Source: Tanytarsus gracilentus
Lineage: Eukaryota; Arthropoda; Insecta; Diptera; Chironomidae
Length of the DNA stretch: 64,000 bases
Direction of reading: 5' to 3'
Assembly: GCA_038502055.1 (NCBI GenBank)
Contig: JAXRKN010000045.1
Coordinates: 10,901,501 to 10,965,500 of the forward strand
The notes beneath the pieces were generated by a model, which was not told the DNA's origin, did not search any database, and saw only the letters and a program-made list of their open reading frames with translations. The position numbers and the translations under genes are program-made. This document shows positions 1-12,192 of the stretch, piece after piece (positions within the stretch are counted from its first letter, which is position 1; each line of letters opens with the position of its first letter).

Positions 1-93
1 ATAAATGACATACATTCTCACTGCCATCATCGTGCGGGATTTTCAATTCCCTTATGCTCTCGAGAGCTCTAAAAGCTTTTTCATTCGTGTCCT
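1..93 (-). CDS. Possible internal exon of an unknown gene, running off the left edge
   Basis: On the minus strand a pyrimidine-rich acceptor (ending TTTCATTTCAG just right of position 93) is followed by an open frame to the window edge, beginning DTNEKAFRALESIRELK and continuing IPHDDGSENVCHL. The reading is more protein-like than the other five frames, and the plus strand here has no good splice donor. It would lie inside an upstream intron of Nmdar2, on the opposite strand. I do not recognise the family. At 31 codons an open frame can occur by chance in this DNA, so this is tentative. Confidence 0.3.
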
Positions 94-216
94 GAAATGA
101 AAATTGCAACATATGAGTTATGCGTCATGACAGTCCAGCATCAACAACTCTATAAATTATTCAATTTAATTTATTTTCTTTAGCATGACGTTAAATTTTT
201 TATTTCTCAATTTCAG

Positions 217-3200
217 ACGCAAAACTATTTGCAAGCGACTTTACAACCGTCAGCAAAGGAAATTTTAGAAGCAATTAGGGCAATTTTTCTGCAAGTAAGA
301 AAAACTTTTTCTTGTGTTGTGATAGAAGTTTGCTCTAGTTAATCGAGTTGTTTAGCTTTTAGTATCGTGATGTCGTTTTAAAGTTTCATGAGATGACAAA
401 AGGGTGGAAAACTTTTTGGATTTTTATTCTTTAAATTAATAAAATTCCATTCTTTATCACCATCCCTTGTGTCACAGATGATTCTCTGTAAATTGCATCA
501 TTAAAAGTCTCATCAACATCTCCCTCGTGTAGCTGCTAATGCTCTGTTTGTTTTTCATCTTACCTACTGACACAATTTTTTTATCCATCTTCTCATCCAC
601 ACTGCAGACACATTGGCATTCGTTTTTTGTCTTATCGGATATTGGATCGACGATGGTGCTTGGCGGTAGCTTGGGAAATATATTGAAAAAAGCTCCACTC
701 GCACCGACAATATTGCCGTTGTCGGGTAGCAAAGATAACAACGATGAGGTCTTCAGGTCAGTTTAATGAAATTCTTTTAAGCATAAGGTTGTGACGCTTT
801 GAAAAAAGTTTTTAAAAAAATTTTACAGAGCTTTTTAAAAGCACTAAGAGTGGTGACGACGATGTCGGCTATTTTGCTTTTAAAAATCACTAAATAGAGC
901 TTTAGAAACTTTTGCAAATTTGCTTTTTAAAAGCTTTAATTTTTTTTTCAAAAACACTCAATGTGTCCAACCCATTCATACTTCATAATAAATTAATTAA
1001 AACCCTCATAATTTCACATCCACAGGCAACTTGCCAAGATTTCACGATCAACACGTGGAATTGTCCTTCTTCTATGTGATTTAAATGTTGCACGTCGCAT
1101 TATGAGCGAAGCGACCAGATTAAAAATGACGGGTGGACATTTTATTTGGATATGGGCGGACACAAGTTCCACAGCTGAATTTTTCCAACCATTCAATGTG
1201 GCAAAGCCATCATACGAGGATGAGGATTATCAACGACAAAAAGTTGATCCAAAATACTATCAAGAAAAACCTCAAACAAACCGACGACAACAACAAAATC
1301 AAACTCGCTACAAATCAATTAACTCAAATCGATATCAACAAATAATTGGCCTTCGAAAGTCATCTGAAGATGCATCGTCGAAGCATCGTGATAGACGAGA
1401 TCAAGATGAGAGTGTCGAGAGTGATAAAGTTAATATCAAAAATATCAATAGTCATGAGTTCAATGCGAATTACTATGATCCGCACGTGAGACAGCAATCG
1501 CCCGAATCAAATGTCTATACGAGTTCAAGTGACTTTGATGACGAAGACTATGCCGCAAAAGTTAATCCCTATCATGATGACAATTTGGACTTGGATAATT
1601 ATTCGGAAATGTCGAATGACTCGAAGGCGAAGAGAGCCGATAATTTTATGCAATCAACATTCAATATTTCATCGCATGTCTTCTTTCATCACTTCAAGGA
1701 CTTTCCGGTGGGGCTGCTGGCTTTGCGGCACATTAAAATGAATGTCGATAAAACTTTCATTCGCTCTGCCATCCGGCTCTTCGCGTCGACGTGGGCGCGA
1801 GTCGAGAAAAATGAAGAAATTCGATTATTTATAAGCGGCGGAAAATCCGCGCCAGCAAATCGGCGAGATTTCGATGATTATGGCGAAAATAATAATTATC
1901 GTGGTAAAACGAAAAATAATAATAAGGTTAACAATCGTAATAATGTTCGCGGATCATCAATAAGAAAGTTTAAGCGCGAAACTCAGGAAAATGTTAACGA
2001 CGGCAGCACGACAGAGAGATCAATTCTAACACTTGTTAACACTAGCATTAATTTAAATAATTCAGAAAGTGACCTAAATCAACAACAGCTTAACATTAGC
2101 GGCACCGATGAAATTCAAAGCAATATTAGGAGTTTAATAAATAGTTCTGTAAATAACGATACAAAAAGCTCAACGCAAAAAAGATCTTGGTGGAGTCCGA
2201 GTTCAAGTCAACAGACTCAGCGGCGAACACAGGAGAAAGCTAAAGTAATGGGAACGCCACAATATAAGGGTGGATGCTTTGGAACACCAAATAAAAGTGA
2301 TATTAGAAGAGCGGAAATTTTTGCGAGGTAAATATTAAAATTTGAACTTTTTAAAAGAGCTTTTTCTATGCTTTTAATTTTTTTATTATTTTTAATCTGA
2401 TTTGTAAAAATATTTTTTTAATAATGACATTTTAAAATTGAACTTAAAAAAATTTAAGTTTTTTCTAAAAAAGCCTTTTTAAAATTCTTGCAAATTTACT
2501 TTAGGTTTTTGGTTCAAGAGCTTTTTTGAAGCTTTTTAATTTTTTATAATATTAAACCTGATTTTGAAACAGATTTTTAAACAAGTGATACTATAATAAA
2601 AAAGTTTATTAATAAATTTTTTCTTTAGATATCTCCGTGAAGCCGTTGCATTGGCGCTGTCAGGAAAAACCCTCCCCGGAACCGTACTCGAGAAGCATCT
2701 CATATCGAATTTTGAGATTTTAAATCTCGTTCCGACAAATAATAAAGTGGATGAGCAGCAAAGTGCCAACGGCAATCGTGACGAGATGAATAGAAAGCCC
2801 AAAATGTCGCCAACAGGAAAGTCGGAAAATGCCGAGAGCACCAAATGGAGACGCGTTGGCTTAGTACTCGGCAGAAAAGTACATTTAGATACAATTGTGT
2901 GGTAAGTGTCATGAAATTCGGAAGTTAAGTTGAACTGAATTTCATTTTCTTTCACTTCCGCTAGGCCTGGCGGCGACATTGTCGTTTCTGGCTTGTCGGC
3001 GCGAGCTCGTAGTGTTTTTCGTGTCGTGACATCTTTTTCACCGCCATTTGTGATGGAGTCCAATTTAGACGAGGATGGTTTATGTTTGCGTGGTCTTCCA
3101 TGCCATCGGCTGTCAACATCAGGTCAGTTTAATATTGCAATTTACATTTAATTGACTTTAAAAATTTCTCTCGTCCTCATGGCAGGGAAGCAAAATCTAA

Positions 3201-6200
3201 CGCTCATGTTTAATTCCATTGAGACGAATGAGCGCTTTGTGGAGGACGCTGTAGAGCATGGCAATCAGATTCCCCTTAACGACGACCATAAATCAAACGA
3301 GAAAGTTTCTTACAAGTAAGATACAATTTTAATTCGCTGAATGTCGAGGAATCAAGATGACATTTTTTGAAAGTGGAATGTCACGGTAACATGAGTTTGT
3401 GACATAATTTTAACTTTTTGTGTCTTAAATTTCGTGTAAGATTTAAAGTTGTGCTTTTTTGCGATTGCTGTGAATTAATGTCAATGTAATTAAATCAACT
3501 TAAAGCTCAAGTTTTGTGCCGTAGATAAAAAAGCTCAAAATTTTAGCGATGCTTAAAAAGTTTAAATTTTTGAAAAAGCTCAAATTTTCTATTAGTTCAT
3601 AAAAGCTTATTTAAAAATTAAAATTTTCTTTCACTTCATTAAAGCTCGAAATTTTGAGAAAACTTCTTAAAAATCAAAAATTCTACAAGTTCAAAATTGA
3701 TTTACCAAGTGTAGGTTATAATAAATTTATAAAACTTTCTCAACAACTTTTTAATTAAATTATTCTACATTTTCCCTTTACTCACTGACCTCGACCAATT
3801 ATTACGCACACTTAATAACCTTTCTTTATTATCTTCGACCCAACTCAAAGTTTCCTCAAAACCTTTCAATCATTTATTTCGTCAAATTATTGCAATTCCT
3901 CTCATTAATACCAGGAAAAAGTTTTTTGTTCAAGAACTTTCCTCTTGCTTGATTTCAACCTATATGCTGAGTTCTAAAAAACTTTTTTCTATGATGTCTG
4001 ACATTATTCTTGGTATCATGAGGGATCAAGAAGAAGAAAAACTTTTTATCTTATGTCTTTTTTGTTTCTCTTAAGTAAACTCGTTAAGGGCACGAAAAAG
4101 ATTGTTTTGAGGTGAAAAGTGAGCAACTGGAAAAAAGTTTCTTTTTGAAGTTTTTAAGTCATGACTTTTTTAAAATTGTGATAAGAATTTTTCATTTTGA
4201 GTATTTTTAAAATTTAAATGAATTTTTTCACACCATCCAGAACACGTTGCTGCTACGGTCTGTCGATGGATTTATTGGATAACATTGCATCAGAGGTTGG
4301 TTTTGGTTACATTCTCTATATTGTTGGCGATGAGCTTTTCGGATCAAAAGAGCTCGTTAGGAGATCAAATGGCGCTCATGCACGTGAGTTTAATCGTTCG
4401 TCAGTGATTGCGCCGTCAACTCATGACACATTCGAGGAGCAATTATGGGAGCGTGAAAAAAACGAGAGAAACTCGAGAAAATTCAATAAAAGATACCACG
4501 AAGAGTCCCTATGGAACGGAATAATTGGAGATTTAGTTGCGGGCACTGCCGATATGTCTTTCGCTCCACTGAGCGTTTCCAAGTAAATTTAATTTTCATC
4601 AAATCCTCTGGTGGACGCGATTACAGGCTTTTCTTCTCTTAAATCCACAGAACACGCGCGGAAGTTGTTGACTTTAGTGTTCCTTACTTTCATAGTGGGA
4701 TTTCTTTGCTCGCCGCACCAAAGGTTAAGACAGACATTCCACTCTTGGCATTCCTAATGCCATTCTCACCCGAATTGTGGATAGCCGTCTTCATTTGGCT
4801 AAATCTGACTGCTATTGCAGTCGCGATTTATGAATGGCTTTCTCCTTTCGGGCTTAATCCTTGGGGCAGGCAAAGAACCAAAAACTTTAGTCTCTCATCC
4901 GGTGAGTGTCAGTCCATTACTGTTAAGTATCTTGTATACGCTCGTAACTTTCAATGATTTAATTTATTTCTCTCTCTTTTTTGTGTGGAAATAACATTGC
5001 AGCATTATGGGTGATGTGGGGATTACTCTTCGGTCATTTGGTTGCATTCAAGGCTCCAAAATCATGGCCAAATAAGGTAGGATGATGATGAGTGTCTAGA
5101 GACAATTTATTTTTTGACGCAGACAATTGTAAAAATATAAAAAAAATCAATGAAAATTTTACTGGAAATCATAAATTAATTCCAAGAGTTTTAACAATTT
5201 TTTCTCCCATTTCTTCCACTTAGTTTCTTATAAATGTCTGGGGTGGTTTTTCTGTCATCTTCATCGCTAGTTACACTGCCAACATAGGTGCGACATGAAC
5301 GAGCAATAATTTATGCATTCATTTAACTTTTCAACTCATTTCTTTTTCCTTCACAGCTGCCCTCATTGCTGGATTATTTTTCCACAGTGGTGCAAACACT
5401 TATGACACATCGGTGAGACCATGATGAAAAAAAGTATTTTTAACATTTAATTCACGTTTTTCTATTCTTACTTGAATAGCTTCTGACACAGCGAGTTGGC
5501 ATACCGAGAGCATCGGCTGCCGAGTCATACATTCAACGATATGATAAGCACCTTTGGGAACGCATGAAAAAATACACGTTCAACAGCATTGAGGATGGCA
5601 TACAGGGATTGAAGTAATTTCTCACTCTTGTATTGTTTCATGTGAGAGATCGAAAATGTGTTTTTTATTCGCGTGGGCTTTTATGATGTTTGACAGTGAA
5701 TTTATATGATTTTCAAGGTTGAGAGTTTGATGGAATTCTCATGGGAAAGGTTGAAAATTTACCGTTTTGTTTGTGACTTTTAGATGCTGTAAAAACTTGT
5801 GTGGGTTGTGAACATTTTTGAATCTCTCACATACAATTTTTTAATTGAGAATTTAAAATTAAAATTATTGAAAAAAATAATCTTAAATTTTTTGTAACGT
5901 ATTTTAAATTTTCAAATTCAAAAAATCTCTCGTGTCTTTCTCCTCTCAAGATTTTTCAATTTAACCTCTAACAAATTTCACCTCAATTTAGAAACGGAAC
6001 TATTGACCTGCTGATGGCCGACACTCCGATTCTCGATTACTATCGTGGCTCCGATCATGGATGCAATCTACGTCGCATTGGGGAAAATTATGTTGAGGAC
6101 ACGTATGCCATTGGCATGAGCAAGGGTTTTCCACTCAAAGAGTCAATTTCCGCACTAATTGCAAAATACTCGAGCAATGGCTATTTGGATATTTTACTTG

Positions 6201-7915
6201 AAAAATGGTACGGGGGTTTGCCATGCTATCGTGATGAAAATCACATTGAAATTGTGCAACCGAGACCGCTTGGCGTTGCAGCTGTTGCCGGTGTGTTTCT
6301 TCTCCTCGGTCTTGGAATGGTTCTCGGCGTATTTATTTTGTTATTTGAGCACATGTTCTTCAAATATTATTTGCCAGGATTGAGGCATAAACCGAAAGGC
6401 TCAATGTGGCGTAGCCGCAATCTGATGTTCTTCAGTCAGGTGCGCATGAATAAATAAATTAATGAGCAATCAAAATTTGAATTATTTAAATTCACAGAAA
6501 TTGTATCGCTTCATAAATTGTGTAGAGCTCGTGTCACCGCATCATGCCGCACGTGAACTCGTTCATACACTGAGAAAAGGACATATCACAAGTCTCTTCC
6601 AGAAGAGCGTTAAGAGGGTGAGTTTGTTGCCTCTGAGTTGACATTATTTCAAGATCATTTTAAAATTTGCTCTAGAAGGAGGATGAACAGCGACGAAGGA
6701 GAAAAAGCAAAGCTCAATTTTTTGAGATGATTCAGGAAATTCGAAGGTGAGTGAAATTTTATTAATTTAATCAAAAAAATTTATTTTAAAATTTTAAATA
6801 GAGTTCAACAAGAAGAAAAAGAATTTCCACCGATACCAAAGCTCGAAGTGGTTGAAGAGAATGACACTCAACCCCTACCAAGTCCAAATCCGGAAATTCA
6901 ATCAATTGCATCTTCCGCAACGTCAGTAAAGCCAAAATCAAGTCCAAAAGTTAGGATATTCAGCCTAAAACGTGACGGACATACGAGATCAAATTCTTCA
7001 ACACTAAACGTACGTCGATTCAGCACTGACAGCATTCTCGGCGAGAGACTCGACACAATTGGCAGAAGACTTAGTCGTGACATCATAAGTGATCTCGCAA
7101 ATTCACCGCCAGATTTGGGCCATCGATTTGAGACTTTCGGCAAGAGTGCTGGATCGACACAAAAGTTCGACACGTTTTCCGGCAAACTGGGGATTACGAA
7201 GTCAGCTGACGACTTAGATAAGTCATCGAAAATGTGCGAGAAAAGTAAATTTGACACATTTAGCGGCAAGTTGGATGAAGCAAAGCCAGAATTGCCGGCA
7301 AAAAGAAACTCGAAGAGTAAACAGCAAAAACGGAAGCCTTTATCGTCAGACACATACACAGAAGTTACATTCGGCAATCAATCGACGCTCATCACCTACG
7401 AGCCCATCAAAGAATCCTTCCGAGAAACACTTCATCCCGCTATTTTTCAACTCGACAAGAGCAAAGCCATTTTGCGTGATAAATTGCACGAAGAACTGAA
7501 AGAGAAATATGGTGTGAATAAGAAAATGCTAAATAAAAAGCCACCCAAGGTTCCCAGCACGTCCAATCGACCGCCGCTACGTGTCACAACTAACAATCCT
7601 AACGATAGTTTTCTCAAAGTACAAAGCACCGATTCACTAAACTCTCGACCAACTCCATCGCCAAGATCAACAAAATCACCGAAATTCACAGACGACGACG
7701 ATGATGATTGTCTTGACCCGACCTACGCCACAATTCAGCCGCGCAATAAAACACCTCGTGCTCCAGCAGCGAACAATAGCAATTTACAATTGGGTCGCTT
7801 ATCGAAAGAGGATTTACTTAATCTCTCGCAGCGTACCGAGTCGGAAATTCATGAATTTTTAAATGGAAAAAAATCAAATAACACGAAGCAAAAAAGTCGA
7901 ACGGATCCACCTTGA
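217..7915 (+). CDS. Nmdar2: NMDA-type ionotropic glutamate receptor subunit 2 (5' end missing)
   Basis: Ligand-gated cation channel subunit of the neuronal plasma membrane, expected to pair with Nmdar1. Sixteen exons join in frame: 217-294, 608-756, 1026-2327, 2629-2901, 2965-3122, 3186-3315, 4241-4582, 4651-4901, 5003-5076, 5224-5287, 5357-5412, 5480-5613, 5992-6439, 6498-6617, 6676-6746, 6802-7915. They give 1561 residues plus stop. Domain order is amino-terminal domain (partial), ligand-binding half S1 with the landmark AEVVDFSVPY, M1, pore loop M2, M3 with SYTANIAALIAG, S2, M4 and a long cytoplasmic tail. Signal peptide and first exons lie outside. All introns are GT-AG; those over 300 bp (295-607, 2328-2628, 3316-4240, 5614-5991) show nothing else. 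Insect Nmdar2 is the best fit by pore and M3 sequence; some S2 features also recall GluN3, so the subtype is less certain than the family. It appears longer than the fly protein as I remember it. Confidence 0.93.
1026..2327 (+). CDS. Nmdar2: Nmdar2 exon 3: amino-terminal domain with two long disordered inserts
   Basis: A 1302-nt exon entered and left in phase 2. It opens with folded-domain sequence (QLAKISRSTRGIVLLLCDLN, then GHFIWIWADT) and is then interrupted twice. Insert 1 (about 1200-1640) is rich in D, E, N, Q, R and Y; insert 2 (about 1845-2260) is rich in N, S, T and Q. Between them a folded-looking stretch returns (SSHVFFHHFKDFPVGLLALR and MNVDKTFIRSAIRLF). Downstream the domain resumes with GGCFGTPNKSD and continues in the next exon. 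No frame break or internal splice pair is needed, so the inserts look like real loops in the clamshell domain. Confidence 0.85.
4651..5412 (+). CDS. Nmdar2: Nmdar2 exons for S1 end, M1, pore loop M2 and M3
   Basis: Four exons (4651-4901, 5003-5076, 5224-5287, 5357-5412) carry the channel core. After TRAEVVDFSVPYFHSGIS, which ends S1 and includes the Arg expected to bind the glutamate carboxylate, M1 reads LWIAVFIWLNLTAIAVAIYEW. The pore loop exon reads WVMWGLLFGHLVAFKAPKSW, and M3 follows with FSVIFIASYTANIAALIAG, the gating motif of the family. Aligned with vertebrate GluN2 (WGLVFNNS), the N-site position is Gly followed by His, so the Asn that governs magnesium block and calcium permeability in vertebrates is not present. 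Confidence 0.9.
5480..6439 (+). CDS. Nmdar2: Nmdar2 exons for ligand-binding S2 and M4
   Basis: Exons 5480-5613 and 5992-6439. S2 starts LLTQRVGIPRASAAESYI and includes GTIDLLMADTPILDYYRG, whose first Asp occupies the place of the conserved glutamate-contacting Asp of NMDA receptors. It continues with a Cys-containing segment (GCNLRRIGENY) and ends EKWYGGLPCYRD, whose Cys can form the usual disulphide with GCN. M4 is a 25-residue hydrophobic helix (VAAVAGVFLLLGLGMVLGVF onward). The exon ends in phase 0 at FFSQ. Confidence 0.9.
6498..7915 (+). CDS. Nmdar2: Nmdar2 cytoplasmic tail
   Basis: Three exons (6498-6617, 6676-6746, 6802-7915) encode about 430 residues after M4. The membrane-proximal part has a basic run (KEDEQRRRRKSKAQFFEM). 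The last exon is Ser/Pro/Lys-rich and contains three spaced copies of a short motif of the form [R/K]F[D/E]TF[S/G]GK or close to it (7124-7144, 7163-7186, 7247-7270). The tail ends RTDPP, which is not a standard PDZ ligand. It shows no enzyme domain; by analogy with other NMDA receptor tails it should bind scaffolds and kinases. Confidence 0.88.
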
Positions 7916-8020
7916 TATTGAGATGCTTTCGTAATAATTTATCGAATTGTTTTTTGGTGATAAGCACGTGAGCTTTAATGTCCTCGCTCGAATTGATGGT
8001 TCCAGGTGAAATTTGAATTT

Positions 8021-8231
8021 AATAAAGACGTTAACGATTTTTTCGAGTTGAGACAAGATCGTAAGTTCTGCTTTGTGTAACATCGAACGAAATTAAATTT
8101 TAAGTGACAACTAGGGAAAAACAAGGACAGTAATAAGAAGAAAATTGTGTTCATGGTGACTTAGAGCGAGAGGAAAATCTTTCAATTTTCATCTCTTCCT
8201 TTTTCTTTTTCCGTCATTTTGATGTAATAAA
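8021..8231 (+). terminator. Nmdar2: Nmdar2 polyadenylation signals
   Basis: Two canonical AATAAA hexamers lie downstream of the Nmdar2 stop codon, at 8021-8026 and 8226-8231. The implied 3' untranslated regions are about 130 and 330 nt. No other gene intervenes. Confidence 0.55.
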
Positions 8232-11200
8232 TCTTATTTTGGTCGTTACATGATTAAATTGCCATTGCTTTATTTTCTCGTGCTTAACTCTGGATCGAGA
8301 TGAGATTATTGCAGATAAATTTAATTTAAATGTATTTTTAGAGCCACGACAGCAACCAGCTGAAAACTGGTCGTCTTCGACATTTCCTTTAATTTATTAT
8401 TCTTTCAGTTTTTTATGACATTGCTGCTGTTTTTTGCTGCTTTTTAATGGATTTTTCATCATCATGGTCGGATGAATTTTGATGATGATGTGAGGAAAAA
8501 AATCCCGGCATAACATGAGAAAGCCATTAGAAATTAGCAAAAAGCTTTGGTAAATTTCAATCTGAATTAAGAATGAAAAGATTTTCACATGCGTAGAAAA
8601 TTTTCTAAATTTAATTCCATGCAGATTTGAATTTATGGCACGTTCGAAAGAGAAATTGTTGAAATAAAACATAAAAGAAATCAGATAAAATTTTCCTTTG
8701 GGTAAAAAAGCAACGTGGTGGAAAATATTCAGAATGAAATCAAAAAATGAAGAATTTTTTATTTGTGCTAAAATTTTTTTGAGTTCATCGAACTTTTGTA
8801 ATCGTTTTCTTGAAAATCGAAAGCTTTACGAATTTTAAACATCGCATCGTTAAAAAAATTTCTTTAATAAATTTCAAAAATTTATTTGGTCTGAATTGAT
8901 TTTAAATAAATTTTGATCCAATTCGTTTCTTGAAACTTTCTGATTTATTTTTTGTTTGTTTAAAAAATATCGAGAGTAAATACTTTAAAATAAATATTTT
9001 CTTAGGGCATTTCAAAAATAATCAAAGAAAAAAATTCTTTTGAGGATGAAAAAGTTCATAAAACATTTTCTTTGCAAGGGATGAAAATTTTAAAAAATTT
9101 AATTCATTTTTTTAAAAAAATTTATCATTAAAAATTGCATTTAAAAAAATAATTGAAACCTTAAAATTTCATCCTCAAAATTTTTACTTTAATTTTCTCT
9201 TATAAGAGCTCTTGGAAGTTCATCACGATTTCTCTCCTCACTATCATCGCACTCTGCACATTCTTCATTCCAAAGTCAATTTTCTGAGAATAATGAAACG
9301 ATCTGATAAATCAATGTTGAATTTTCCGAGTTTCATTGAAAAAGAAGATGAGAATTTGCCAATCCAATTCTGTTCTTACAAAAAGCGTTGATTTTTAATT
9401 AATCAGTAAATAATTAAAATTTAGCCGACAGTCAATTGATGTTCAATGAATTAAAATCTCATTTAAATCCTCATTGAAATAAAATTGACGAGGAAATTTT
9501 AATTTATTGGAAAAAATTCTAAAATTTATTTCACAAAAAATTTTATGAATTTTTTAAAATGTTGAATTAATTTTTTTACAATTTCTCAATTGATCAGTCA
9601 ATATCTCAGAAAATGTTTCTTTAAGAATGCAAAAAAAACATGTAAAAAAATCATTAAAACGAGAAATTTAAATGACCTTAAATTTTATCACATTTTCAAA
9701 CCGAGATAAAAATTATCTTCTGACGATAAACCAAAAACTTTTCTCATAAATCGAGATGAAACGAAAATTTCCTCTCTCTCTACCGCCTCATAACTTTTAT
9801 GAAGTACTTTTATCCTTCTTCCATTAAATTTTTTTAAAACCCACAAAGCACAAAAAATAACAAAAATATTTTTCTTCGAGTGAAAGAAAATAAAAATCTT
9901 ATGGATCAAAAAGATATAAAAAAGTAGCCTAAAATTATCTAGTTTAAATTAGTCACTCAAATGAGAGATAAAAACTTTTTCGAGAATCAAAAAAAGTAAC
10001 ACAAAAAATTAGTTTTTAATTGTTAGATGAACAAGAAAAATTTGAAAATGATATCATTGAATGCATTTTTGGGGCGGCATGAAATATTTTGTACTGGAAT
10101 GTGGACGCATTGGCTCGTCTTCGGTGTATGCTTTTCGTGAAAAAAAATTAAATTTCAATCAAGATTTTTTAATCAATGCTCACGAGCAAAATTAAAATAA
10201 ATTTTGTCGAAATTTTATAAAATCTGAGCACGAGCTGATTTGAAATAATAAGAAAGAACTAACAAAAACTGTATACGACAACAGCAATTCCATTCACAAA
10301 ATGTAAATCCATTTAAAAGGTCTCTTTTTGCCTGAGGTTATGGCTAGGGACACATTGAGAAAATTTCTCTCACGCTCTACCTCAATTTAGAATGAAAATT
10401 TCCATTCTGAGTATAAGAAAACAAGCGTGGATTGGAAATTTATTTGAAAACTGATATGAGGCTATTAGGGACGGCGATAAATTTACAATTGAGAGCGTTA
10501 TGGAAGTCGAGGGAGTGCGTCTGCAATAAAAAATCAGTTTAGATAAAGAATCTCGATTAAAATTTCGAAATCGGGACAAAAATAAAAGAAAATTGTTAAA
10601 ATGTTTTTTAAAATCTGTGATTTTCACTCACAATGAAATTAATGAAGAGTTTTAAAAACAATTAAAAAAGCTTTAGGTTTCTAACAACAATAAATAAAGT
10701 TTAAAATTTGTTTCCACTATTTGAATTTTTAAAATGAAAATAAAAAGTTTCGTTGAACGATTTTAGAAATGAAATATTTAAAAATCTTTTGTAAATTTCA
10801 ACTGTAAATAATTAAAGAATTTTGAAAATAAAAATATGAAAAAAAAATTATTTGAATTTTTTTTAATGGAAATAAGTTTTTTGATAATAATTTTTTAAAT
10901 TTAGAAATTACGTTATAAAAATTCACATGAAAAAAACACAGGAAATTTTATAACTTATTTTTTAAATTTAAAAATAAAGTACCGAAAAATCTAATCATAG
11001 TAATCGAAAAAATTTGAAAGCAGCTGGTTAAAAATCTCAAAAAATCTATTTAAAAAAGCTGAATTTTTCGCTTAATTTCTTCACAATAAAATTGAAACGT
11101 CAAACATGACCTCAATCACAAACTTAGAACTTTTAACTTCGAAGATAACAAGATGCACGATTGTTGGTGAGCGAACAACAAAATTAAATTCCCAATTTGC

Positions 11201-12187
11201 ATATGTCGGAAACAGCAAGCAGGAAAAGTTTTTAGAACTTTATCGCATCAAAAGTTTTTTTCTTGAGAAGCTGCTTTAGGTGACATCGCTTCCTCTTCAC
11301 AGGATTTGCGTCGTCATCAAATTTAGATTTAAAGTTTTTACATCTTAAAATTCAATTTCGTCAAGATATGCAAAAAAAAAATTGAAATTGAATTCTTATT
11401 AAAGAGAACTTTCAGCACCTGCATTTGAAGTAAATTTGAGGAATGTTCATTTGAATAATCGCAAGAGGAAATAAAATTAAATTCTCGATGCAGCATCATT
11501 ATTTCCAATGCAGACATGTACGGATTGAATTTTCATGGTTGAGTTCACGCTATTGAATGAAAATATTTTGATATGAGTGCATTAAAGGATGAATTTCTAT
11601 TTAGGTATGCATGAGTGGATTCTAATGAAAAATTTCAATATTTTCCAATCACATTCGTGTGTAAAATTTTAAATATTTTATCATTCAGAATTTTGGTTTG
11701 AGGCTTTAAATATTTTTGAAATATTAAAATTTATAGAAAATAAATTTGAAGCATTTTTTATTTCAAGGTTAAACAATTTTGAATAAATTTCCTCTCTTGA
11801 CAAATTAAATCACTTTTCATTGCATCCTTTTTTGTTCAACTTTTTCTTTCACATAAACTCGGATCCGAGACGTCTAGAATTTGAATAAGAAGGATCCGAA
11901 TAGCAATAAATACCGTTCTAACTCAATGTGAATGCCTTCTGAGTGCCATAAAAAGCCTTTTCATTGGCAAATTATTTATTGTCAAGGCGAAAGAGTGAGA
12001 TTAGTGTTTTGTTGCCGTGAATGAAGACGAAGTGAATGAGAAAATGGCGATGAAAGCTTCACAGCATGAGATGTAAATAATATTTTTGAGAGGAAGATTA
12101 ATGAGTCGGAATGAGGAAAAGCTTAAGAATGTTGAAATATGTTCGAGGTTTTACTTATGAGAAAAGTGATTGTATTTGTTTCAAGGC
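8232..12187. other. Intergenic AT-rich DNA
   Basis: About 4 kb between the Nmdar2 3' end and the palindromic transposon. I see no supportable gene, tRNA or transposon open frame. It is dominated by runs of A and T, with one imperfect hairpin repeat (9074-9176) described separately. Single short open frames exist but lack splice partners and have AT-driven composition. Confidence 0.6.
9074..9176. repeat. Short inverted repeat of the GGGRTGRAA family
   Basis: The left arm (9074-9094) begins GCAAGGGATGAAAATTTTAA and the right arm (9161-9176) reads TTAAAATTTCATCCTC, so a stem of about 15 bp flanks an AT-rich centre. Similar arms (AAGGGRTGGAAA and its complement) occur at 27562, 36194 and 52369, suggesting a dispersed short hairpin repeat. 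Confidence 0.45.
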
Positions 12188-12192
12188 AGTTG

